A stretch of 5,815 nucleotides of DNA from Betaproteobacteria bacterium (GTDB lineage Bacteria > Pseudomonadota > Gammaproteobacteria > Burkholderiales > SG8-39), in the NCBI GenBank assembly GCA_011391185.1, contig JAABRB010000233.1:1-5815 (forward strand). The letters run 5' to 3'. How positions within the stretch are numbered: the stretch's first letter is position 1; each line of letters begins with the position of its first letter. The notes beneath the pieces are model-generated. The model was not told where the DNA came from and made no database searches. It saw only the letters and a list, made by a program, of their open reading frames with translations. Made by a program: the position numbers and the translations under genes. Shown piece by piece: positions 1 to 4,869 of the stretch.

Positions 1-184
1 TCTCGCAGTTGAAGCAGGTGATGCAATGCTCCCGGTATCTGATCACCGGAAGCAGCCGTTCCTCCGTCAGTCCCGCGATCGGTGACGGCGCGGGCGCGGG
101 CTCCATGTGAATCACGTCTGCCGGACAGACCCAGTCGCAGATTCCGCATCCCGTGCATTTCTCGATGTCGATGTGCTCGATCAC
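1..184 (-). CDS. 4Fe-4S dicluster ferredoxin-family protein, partial (C-terminus beyond window)
   Basis: Reading the reverse strand from a GTG at 184 gives 61 residues before the window edge. The first cluster motif is complete: C10, C13, C16 and C20-P21, the CxxCxxCxxxCP pattern of bacterial ferredoxins. A second cluster motif begins at C54-C57-C60, separated by a proline-rich linker (29-35). This is an electron-transfer protein binding two iron-sulfur clusters, cytoplasmic as no signal peptide is visible. The GTG start is supported by GAGG six bases upstream (191-194) and by the protein starting close to the first cluster, as in this family. Ferredoxins of this shape often partner an AprA/fumarate-reductase-like flavoprotein. 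Such a gene could follow to the left, but that is inference. It is transcribed divergently from the regulator at 265. Confidence 0.88.
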   Translation of the reverse strand, partial: MIEHIDIEKCTGCGICDWVCPADVIHMEPAPAPSPIAGLTEERLLPVIRYREHCITCFNCE

Positions 185-264
185 GACGCGCCTCGTCGGC
201 CTCCTGGGCGCCCCTGGAGACGGATTTGCTCAATCTTGATCCACGCGTCAATATCGCGGGCATC
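185..264. promoter_or_regulatory. Divergent promoter region between ferredoxin and HTH/citrate-synthase genes
   Basis: These 80 bases are the only space between two divergent start codons, so they must hold promoters for both unless one start lies further out. A leftward candidate is TTGACG (complement of 246-251) with a poor -10, CAAATC, 17 bases on; this is weak. An imperfect dyad with CGCG arms (244-247 and 255-258) around TCAATAT could be an operator for the adjacent DNA-binding protein. Neither element is strong by eye. The arrangement of a regulator divergent from its likely target is the main argument. Confidence 0.4.
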
Positions 265-1572
265 ATGCCGCTCAGATCCCGCGCCAGCGCGGCACCGCAT
301 ACCGACTACCTGTCGCGTAGCGAGGCGTTGCGCATTCTCCACGTCAAGCCGCAGACGCTCTATTGCTACGTCAGCCGCGGGTTCATCCGCCGCGTTCCGC
401 AGCCCGTCGGCCGATCGAGCTATTACCTGCGCGAAGACGTCGAGAAAATGCGCGCACGCAGCGCGGCGCGGTCGGGCCATGGTCCTGCCGCAGCGAGCGC
501 GATGCGCTGGGGTGCGCCGGCGATCATCACCGCCATAACCGAGATCACCGAGCGGGGCCCCCGCTATCGCGACCGGCTTGCGATCGATCTCGCGCGCGCG
601 AACCGGACATTCGAGAACGTTGCCGAGTACCTCTGGACGGGAAGCCTGCTCGATGAGCCGCTCGGCTGGTGCGCGGAGCGGGGCGCCGGCATTCCGGATG
701 CGCTGCTCGTGGCGCAGGCGCAACTCGGCCCGGGAATGCACGTTCTGCAGCGCCTGTCCGCCACGGTGCTGGCCATGGGTGCTCTGGAAGGCAACCTCGG
801 CGACCGGCTGCGCGCGGGCGGCACACCGGTGATCTCCGCACGCAGACTGATACGCACCCTGGCGGGCGTTTTCGGCTGGCTTGGCCCGCGCCGGACGCAT
901 GTCCAAGTCGAGGATGGCGAGCCGGTCGCGCGCGGGCTCGCGCGCGCTCTGGGCATTGCTGCGGACGAATCCCGCCTGCAGGCGCTTAACACAATGCTCG
1001 TGCTGGTCGCCGATCACGAGCTGAATCCCGCGACCTTTGCGGCGCGTATTGCCGCGTCGGGCGGCGCCGATCTGCACGCCTGCATCAGTGCCGCCCTCAA
1101 TGTGCACGCCGGCACGCTGATCGGCGGCGTACCGGATCGCGTGGAGCGGCTGTTCGCGCCCGGAGCCGGTACCAAGGCCGTGATCGGTGCGGCGCGCAAG
1201 TCGCTCGGGTCTGCCGAGAAGCTTCCGGGATTCAGCCACCCGCTGTATCCACGCGGCGATCCGCGTGCCGAAATGATGATCGAGATGGCACGTGGATTCG
1301 GCCGCACGCAGCCGGCGCGCAGCGTGCTCGAAGCAATGGCCCGCATAAAACTGGAGTTCGCGCAGCTGCCGAGCGTCGAGACCGGACTGGTCACCCTCAG
1401 CCGGGCGATCGGCGCCCCGGACGGCACGGCGAGCGGTCTGTTCGCGGTCGGCCGCGTGGCGGGGTGGGTCGCGCATATCCTCGAGCAGCGGCTACAGGGA
1501 TTCATGATTCGCCCACGCGCGAAGTTCATCCGCTCGGCGCCCGGCGTGCCCACACGCGGTACAGTGGCCTGA
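265..1572 (+). CDS. HTH (excisionase/MerR-type)-citrate synthase-like fusion protein, probable transcriptional regulator
   Basis: The product is 435 residues from ATG 265. Residues 15-62 form an excisionase/MerR-type helix-turn-helix (YLSRSEALRILHV then TLYCYVSRGFI and SYYLREDV). Residues about 80-425 are a citrate-synthase fold, with DHELN (H251), SHPLYP (H325), DPRA (R334), GRVAGW (R397) and IRPR (R418). Against E. coli citrate synthase, H305 and the citrate-binding arginines are kept, but the H264 position is Ile286 (TLIGGV instead of AHGGA) and the D362 position is Glu372. Normal citrate or methylcitrate synthesis therefore looks unlikely, and a ligand-sensing role is more plausible (inference). 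The start is uncertain: an in-frame TTG at 226 has GGAG five bases upstream, whereas ATG 265 has only a weak purine tract. The open frame extends upstream to 82 but there overlaps the ferredoxin gene, so a start that far out is unlikely. Confidence 0.87.
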   Translation: MPLRSRASAAPHTDYLSRSEALRILHVKPQTLYCYVSRGFIRRVPQPVGRSSYYLREDVEKMRARSAARSGHGPAAASAMRWGAPAIITAITEITERGPRYRDRLAIDLARANRTFENVAEYLWTGSLLDEPLGWCAERGAGIPDALLVAQAQLGPGMHVLQRLSATVLAMGALEGNLGDRLRAGGTPVISARRLIRTLAGVFGWLGPRRTHVQVEDGEPVARGLARALGIAADESRLQALNTMLVLVADHELNPATFAARIAASGGADLHACISAALNVHAGTLIGGVPDRVERLFAPGAGTKAVIGAARKSLGSAEKLPGFSHPLYPRGDPRAEMMIEMARGFGRTQPARSVLEAMARIKLEFAQLPSVETGLVTLSRAIGAPDGTASGLFAVGRVAGWVAHILEQRLQGFMIRPRAKFIRSAPGVPTRGTVA

Positions 1573-1722
1573 CCGTGGGGCCGAAGTTCTCCGCGGAGCA
1601 ACTGCGGGTAGCGACTGCGTTTCAGGCAACGCCCGCCGTCGTCCATGATCGCCGCCGGAATTCGGCGCGTCGTGTGCGATTCCCCGATCAAGGTGTTCCG
1701 TCGCGTTCACGCGCACTCCCAC
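1492..1722 (-). CDS. Possible small protein, 76 residues, unrecognised
   Basis: This reverse-strand ORF begins with GTG at 1722, ten bases after a GGAGG site (complement of 1733-1737) and about 23 bases after the predicted transcription start of the leftward promoter at 1752-1780. That ordered set of signals is the reason to list it. The protein is rich in Arg, Ala and His, holds one CxxC (HCTAC), and matches no family I recognise. Its last 81 bases run antiparallel over the end of the citrate-synthase-like gene. In GC-rich DNA antisense ORFs of this size are common by chance, so the coding claim is weak; the transcript could equally be a non-coding antisense RNA. Confidence 0.18.
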   Translation of the reverse strand: MGVRVNATEHLDRGIAHDAPNSGGDHGRRRALPETQSLPAVAPRRTSAPRSGHCTACGHAGRRADELRAWANHESL

Positions 1723-1751
1723 TGGCCGCCCGCCTCCGCAGGCACTCGCAA

Positions 1752-1780
1752 CTTATCTACCCGCGCAGAGGGGGTGTCAA
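1752..1780 (-). promoter_or_regulatory. Predicted sigma-70-type promoter, leftward
   Basis: On the reverse strand the hexamer TTGACA (complement of 1775-1780), a perfect -35 match, is followed after exactly 17 bases by GATAAG (complement of 1752-1757), a 4-of-6 match to TATAAT. Transcription would start near 1745 and run left, antisense to the end of the citrate-synthase-like gene. It is the best promoter match I found by eye in the window, and no established gene lies downstream of it. Confidence 0.4.
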
Positions 1781-1785
1781 CGCGG

Positions 1786-1805
1786 CATTGATCGGCGAAT
1801 CAATG
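1786..1805. promoter_or_regulatory. Operator-like inverted repeat
   Basis: Perfect 7-base arms CATTGAT and ATCAATG are separated by six bases (CGGCGA). The dyad ends five bases upstream of the -35 hexamer of the leftward promoter, a position typical of an activator site. It has the size of a dimeric regulator operator. The neighbouring helix-turn-helix/citrate-synthase protein is a candidate binder, by proximity only. Confidence 0.3.
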
Positions 1806-1958
1806 TTCATCGACCGCCTGCCCGGGGGCGGACGTTCTCGCTGATTTCACTGATGTCGGGAAAAACCCGATGACAGGGCCAGAGCCCCCCTATCAATCCC
1901 CGCTCCCGATCAACAAGTCTGCCCAAGCGGACATCGGTCAAGGTCCAGCAAGTGGGAC

Positions 1959-2018
1959 CCGCCCCACGAATGCGGGGCGGCACACTAAAGAAGCGGTGCG
2001 AGTCACTCGCGCACCGCT
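1959..2018. other. Tandem GC-rich hairpins
   Basis: Two perfect stem-loops lie 11 bases apart. The first has 7-bp arms CCGCCCC/GGGGCGG (1959-1965, 1974-1980) with an 8-base loop. The second has 9-bp arms AGCGGTGCG/CGCACCGCT (1992-2000, 2010-2018) with a 9-base loop. Read leftward, the second is followed by TCTTT, a weak U-tract, so it might terminate a leftward transcript; read rightward neither has a U-tract. They could instead be part of a structured RNA or a repeated palindromic unit. Confidence 0.4.
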
Positions 2019-2028
2019 GCACGTGCCG

Positions 2029-2106
2029 ATGGGAATTGATGTGATTGCCTGGCTCGTGATAGCGATGCTAGGCTTGCCGCATAAGAGATTGAAACGAGAG
2101 ACGTAA
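2029..2106 (+). CDS. Possible 25-residue small membrane peptide
   Basis: From ATG 2029 to TAA 2106 the frame reads MGIDVIAWLVIAMLGL followed by the basic tail PHKRLKRET. A single hydrophobic segment of about 14 residues (3-16) with a positively charged C-terminus is the shape of many bacterial small membrane proteins. There is no convincing Shine-Dalgarno sequence upstream, and GC-rich hairpins precede it directly. The same frame is open upstream to 1870 with low-complexity content. No homologue is recognised, and chance is a real possibility. Confidence 0.18.
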   Translation: MGIDVIAWLVIAMLGLPHKRLKRET

Positions 2107-2270
2107 GCAAGAGGCCGATCCACGTGTCTCGGCACGCAGCCTCGCGCGCCTCGGCGTCGATAGCGCGGCCGCATCAAAGATCCGCTTCGCCGCACCGTGC
2201 CCTCCGATTCCCTCATGTCCGGGATGCCGGTGGCGGAGCGAGACACTAACGCACGAGGAGACTGCAGTTC

Positions 2271-3452
2271 ATGTACAACGCAACGGCCGGGATCGTCCTC
2301 CCCACCACCATCATCGGGTCGCTGCCGCGGCCGAGCTGGTACACGGAGAACCTGGGACGGCGGAATTTCCGCGAGGCGATGGTCGACAAGTTCTACCGCG
2401 AGCAGTACCTGGACGCGGCATCCGCCTATCTGCGCGATCAGGAAACCGCGGGGCTCGACATTCTTACCGACGGCGACTGCCGGTTCGACGCCGACGTGGG
2501 CGGCCACAACTGGTTTTCCTACCCGGCGCTGCGGATGGACGGTTTTTCCGGTGCCTATGCGTACACTGCCAAGGGCGGACGCGCGGGCATGCCACACAAG
2601 CGCGGCCACATCCTGCACGAGATTCTCGAAGCGCGAATCATGCCGGACCTCGTCGGTCCGGTCGGTCGCGGCACCCTGCAGTACACGTCGATCTGGAAGG
2701 CGGCGCAGCGCCTGACGACGCGGCCGGTCAAGTTCGGCACGATCACCGCCGAACTCGTCGCCATGGCAGTGCGCGACTTCCACTACAAGGATCTGAAAAA
2801 AGCCATCATGGCGATCAGCGACGCGCTGAACGAGGAGCTGAACGAGCTCGCCGACGCCGGTTGTCCGGTCATCCAGATGGAAGAGCCGCAGATCCATCTT
2901 CTGGCGGCGAAGGGGCTCGTCGACAAGGTGCTCAACCCCGATTTCATGGTCGAAGTGTTCAACAACACGGTGCGGGGCTTGCGTGGCAAGACCGAGGTGT
3001 GGTGCCACACGTGCTGGGGCAATCCCGCGGGGCAGCGCATCTTCGACACGCAGCCGAGCTACGCGCCGGCCATAGCGCCCCTCAACCGCGTCGACGCCGA
3101 CGTCATCACCTTCGAGTGCTGCAGCACGGGCGGGATGGATCTCGAGGCGATCGGCAAGGGCATCAAGGAACACAAGGTCGCGATCGGCGTGGTCGACCAC
3201 CACACGCTGCAGGTCGAGACGCCCGCCAAGGTGGCGGATACGATCCGCCAGGCGTTGAAATACGTTCCTGCGGAGCGATTGGTCGTCGCGACGGACTGCG
3301 GCATGGGCCGCGAGGGCATGAGCCGCCGCCACGCCTTCCACAAGATGGTCTCGATCGTGCAAGGCACCAACATCGTGCGGCGCGAGCTCGGCCTGCCCGA
3401 GGCGGCGTGCCTCGCCGCCGATGAAAGATACTCGATGGTGGAAGCAGGCTAG
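2271..3452 (+). CDS. MetE C-terminal-like cobalamin-independent methionine synthase II family protein (zinc methyl/alkyl transferase)
   Basis: This 393-residue protein corresponds to the C-terminal catalytic barrel of MetE alone, about half the length of full MetE (around 750 residues). The zinc ligands align: H246 and C248 in WCHTCWGNP, E282 in ITFECC, and C343 in VATDCGMGR. The N-terminal GSLPRP (16-21), TDGD, and QMEEPQ (E204/E205, the IDEP-like substrate motif) also fit. Such proteins activate a thiol on zinc and transfer a methyl or other alkyl group; relatives include core-MetE methionine synthases and the epoxyalkane:coenzyme M transferase. The thiol and donor here are unknown. Extra cysteines flank the site (C245, C283, C284). 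The ATG is preceded by GAGGAG (2255-2260) ten bases upstream. It is cytoplasmic, and codirectional with the TRAP genes. Its TAG stop lies inside the CTAG that flanks an inserted element. Confidence 0.88.
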   Translation: MYNATAGIVLPTTIIGSLPRPSWYTENLGRRNFREAMVDKFYREQYLDAASAYLRDQETAGLDILTDGDCRFDADVGGHNWFSYPALRMDGFSGAYAYTAKGGRAGMPHKRGHILHEILEARIMPDLVGPVGRGTLQYTSIWKAAQRLTTRPVKFGTITAELVAMAVRDFHYKDLKKAIMAISDALNEELNELADAGCPVIQMEEPQIHLLAAKGLVDKVLNPDFMVEVFNNTVRGLRGKTEVWCHTCWGNPAGQRIFDTQPSYAPAIAPLNRVDADVITFECCSTGGMDLEAIGKGIKEHKVAIGVVDHHTLQVETPAKVADTIRQALKYVPAERLVVATDCGMGREGMSRRHAFHKMVSIVQGTNIVRRELGLPEAACLAADERYSMVEAG

Positions 3453-3480
3453 TGTCCCGAATCAGAAATTCGCTGAAGAA
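3450..3480 (+). repeat. Left terminal inverted repeat of the MITE
   Basis: 31 bases, the outer 16 identical to the complement of the right end, then 11 of 15 matching. The first three bases are also the TAG stop codon of the MetE-like gene. Confidence 0.82.
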
Positions 3481-3580
3481 AACCGCCCAGTTCGCCGCCA
3501 GGCGTCGTTCCGCTCCTTGCCAAGACGGCCAGTCTTGGCTGCGTCGCGCGCCTAGCCTGACGGCGAACCGAGCGGTTTTC
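3478..3580. repeat. Nested internal palindrome of the MITE
   Basis: The arms 3478-3503 and 3555-3580 are complementary at 23 of 26 positions (both ending in GAAAACCGC on their own strand). They enclose a central perfect hairpin, GCCAAGAC/GTCTTGGC (3519-3526 and 3532-3539), with a 5-base loop GGCCA. Transcribed in either direction, this would fold into a long stem-loop between the methyltransferase and TRAP genes. On the reverse strand an 18-codon frame (3608 to 3552, beginning MIDEYAEGKG) ends within the palindrome. It could be a relic of a parent coding sequence, but this is speculative. Confidence 0.72.
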
Positions 3581-3633
3581 CCTTGCCTTCGGCGTACTCG
3601 TCGATCATGGATAGGGCAGTTCCACCTGAGAAC

Positions 3634-3664
3634 TTGTTCAACGAATCCCTGATTCGGGACACTA
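3634..3664 (-). repeat. Right terminal inverted repeat of the MITE
   Basis: Reverse-complement partner of 3450-3480, with four mismatches over 31 bases, all in the inner half. It abuts the right CTAG. Confidence 0.82.
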
Positions 3665-3726
3665 GGCGAGAGATTGTGTTTGAAAGCGCGATCAGACGGT
3701 GATCGGGCGAACATCCATTCAACGAA

Positions 3727-3734
3727 GGAGGAGG
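3727..3734 (+). promoter_or_regulatory. Strong ribosome-binding site deciding the dctP start
   Basis: GGAGGAGG lies five bases before ATG 3740, a near-ideal Shine-Dalgarno sequence. It favours this ATG over the upstream in-frame TTG at 3674, and it fits the high expression usual for periplasmic binding proteins. Confidence 0.8.
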
Positions 3735-3739
3735 CGAGC

Positions 3740-4813
3740 ATGATCAGAACGACACGTTTATCCACGGGAATCGTGGCTATGGCTGTGACCCTGGCCTTGG
3801 CGGCAATTCCGGCCGGCGCAGCAGACTACAAGATGACCATTGGCTCGAGCCATCCGCCCGTGCTGCCGTGGACGATTCCGCTGAAAGTACTGATCGTCCC
3901 GGACTCGAACAAGATTCTCCAGCAGGTCGGCATACCGGACCGGATCATCTGGACCGAGGCCTACGCGGGCGCACTCTACGACTTCAACAACACGCTCGAG
4001 GGTGTGGGCGACGGGCTCGCCGACATCGGCTGGGTCGGATCGCTCTGGGAGCCGGCGAAGCAGCCATTGCAGAACGTCGCCTACTACATGCCCTTCGTGA
4101 CGGGTGACTTCCGCAACATGTCAAAGATCCAGGACAAGCTGATCGAAACGGTTCCGGCCTTCGCCGCGGAATGGACCAAGCACAACACGGTCTACCTCGG
4201 ATCGGAGGCTGCCGACACCTACCATCTGGTCACCAAGTTCCCGGTCACGAAGTTCGAGGACCTCAAGGGCAAGAAGCTGATCGCGCCGGGCGCGATCGCG
4301 AGCCGCCTGCAAGGGTCGGGCGCGGTCTCCGTCGACGCCGGGCTGCCGGGCTTCTACAACATGCTGCAGACCGGCGTGGCGGACGGTGCGCTCATCCTGA
4401 TCACCGGCGTGCTGCCATTCAAGCTGCACGAGGTGGCGCCCTACATCACCAAGGTCGACACCGGCGCGGTGTTCGCGGGCGCCCTGGCGATGAACAAGGA
4501 CACCTGGGACAAGCTGCCGCCGCACATGAAGGTGCTGTTCAAGGGGCTCGGCCGAGAATACGCCGATATGACAAATAGCATCATCGCCCAGCGCGAGGCG
4601 GGCGCCTGGACGGCGCTCGCCAAGATGCCGAACGTCAAGATCTCGGAGCTCCCGGAGGCGGAACGCCAGAAGTGGGCGAACGCGCTTCCGGACATGGGCG
4701 CCGAATGGGTCCAGCGCAATGGCGAGCCCGGACGCCAGGTGCTGAAGATCTTCATGGAGGAAGCGCGCAAGAACGGTGCGAAGCCGCTGCGCGAATGGGA
4801 CAAGGGCCTCTGA
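3740..4813 (+). CDS. dctP: TRAP transporter substrate-binding protein (DctP family), periplasmic
   Basis: The 357-residue precursor captures a substrate, usually a small organic acid, in the periplasm and delivers it to the TRAP permease encoded next. Residues 1-27 are a Sec signal peptide: a basic start (R3, R6), a hydrophobic core (9-23), and a likely cut after AGA (27/28) before ADYKMTIGSSHPP. Family marks include the segment LKGKKLIAPG (about 175-184), R189, and LQTGVADGALI (209-219), the usual binding-cleft region followed by the conserved tGvaDG motif. The arginine commonly found in the iRvp-like motif of DctP proteins is not at the usual place; R189 is the nearest candidate. The start is fixed by the GGAGGAGG site. 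The gene follows the MITE, so its transcript may come from the upstream promoter through the element, or from within it. The ligand cannot be assigned. Confidence 0.9.
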   Translation: MIRTTRLSTGIVAMAVTLALAAIPAGAADYKMTIGSSHPPVLPWTIPLKVLIVPDSNKILQQVGIPDRIIWTEAYAGALYDFNNTLEGVGDGLADIGWVGSLWEPAKQPLQNVAYYMPFVTGDFRNMSKIQDKLIETVPAFAAEWTKHNTVYLGSEAADTYHLVTKFPVTKFEDLKGKKLIAPGAIASRLQGSGAVSVDAGLPGFYNMLQTGVADGALILITGVLPFKLHEVAPYITKVDTGAVFAGALAMNKDTWDKLPPHMKVLFKGLGREYADMTNSIIAQREAGAWTALAKMPNVKISELPEAERQKWANALPDMGAEWVQRNGEPGRQVLKIFMEEARKNGAKPLREWDKGL

Positions 4814-4826
4814 TCGACGCACCCTG

Positions 4827-4853
4827 ACCGGCGGGCAACTCCTGCCCGCCGGT
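4827..4853 (+). terminator. Intercistronic hairpin between dctP and the permease gene
   Basis: A perfect 11-bp stem, ACCGGCGGGCA/TGCCCGCCGGT, with the 5-base loop ACTCC lies 13 bases after the dctP stop and 16 bases before the permease start. No T-tract follows, so it is unlikely to be a complete intrinsic terminator. A partial attenuator, or a 3' mRNA stabiliser giving more binding protein than permease, is the better reading (inference). Confidence 0.68.
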
Positions 4854-4869
4854 ACGCTACAGTCCGATC

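Larger units (their letters stand above)
1573..2270. other. Long intergenic region without a clear gene
   Basis: About 700 bases between the regulator and the MetE-like gene carry no ORF that I can assign to a family. ORFs here are Arg/Pro/Ser-rich and look like chance frames. What can be seen: a leftward sigma-70-type promoter (1752-1780), a dyad (1786-1805), a small hairpin TCGGG-AAAAA-CCCGA (1856-1870), two strong GC-rich hairpins (1959-1980, 1992-2018), and a 25-codon hydrophobic ORF (2029-2106). Around 2030-2100 the base composition is visibly less GC-rich than in the flanking genes. A weak rightward promoter candidate is TTGATG at 2036-2041 with GATAGC 16 bases on. No tRNA was recognised, and no riboswitch signature that I know. 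Confidence 0.6.
3449..3665. mobile_element. MITE-like non-autonomous element with CTAG target duplication
   Basis: Perfect 16-bp inverted repeats (TAGTGTCCCGAATCAG at 3450-3465; complement at 3649-3664) extend inward to 31 bp with 27 matches. CTAG occurs at each outer edge (3449-3452 and 3662-3665), consistent with a 4-base target duplication around a 209-base insert (3453-3661). The element carries no transposase gene. Inside it a second imperfect inverted repeat and a central hairpin form a nested palindrome. A 53-base stretch (3581-3633) has no partner. A CTAG (YTAR) duplication is typical of the IS5 group, but a TA target of the IS630/Tc1 kind cannot be excluded because CTAG is itself palindromic. 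The parent insertion sequence is not identified. Confidence 0.8.

Noticed and set aside
181..1476. Long reverse-strand ORF antisense to the HTH/citrate-synthase gene
   Set aside because: Arg/Ala/His-rich with no recognisable domain. It mirrors codon bias of the real gene on the other strand, which carries clear citrate-synthase motifs.
1464..1844. 126-residue forward ORF past the regulator gene
   Set aside because: Arg/Ala-rich, overlaps the real gene in another frame, has no ribosome-binding site and no recognisable motif.
1856..1870. Small hairpin TCGGG-AAAAA-CCCGA as a terminator of the regulator gene
   Set aside because: It is only 5 bp plus possible G-T pairs, lies almost 300 bases after the stop codon, and has no T-tract.
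2072..2095. CRISPR-repeat-like end, GAGATTGAAAC
   Set aside because: Many CRISPR repeats end in ATTGAAAC, but there is only one copy here, with no spacer-repeat periodicity and no cas genes in the window.
1938..3362. 474-residue reverse-strand ORF over the MetE-like gene
   Set aside because: A shadow frame of a GC-rich gene whose forward product has all MetE zinc ligands; its own composition (repeated Arg, His, Val, Asp) shows no fold or motif.
3452..3652. 66-residue forward ORF inside the MITE
   Set aside because: It lies wholly within the inverted-repeat element and begins in the terminal repeat; its sequence is explained by the palindrome and not by coding.
3163..3765. 200-residue reverse-strand ORF spanning metE-like end, MITE and dctP start
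   Set aside because: It is a chimera across three unrelated elements; dctP and the metE-like gene are well supported on the other strand.
4121..4822. 233-residue reverse-strand ORF over dctP
   Set aside because: Antisense shadow of dctP, with Arg/Leu/Asp-rich content and no motif.
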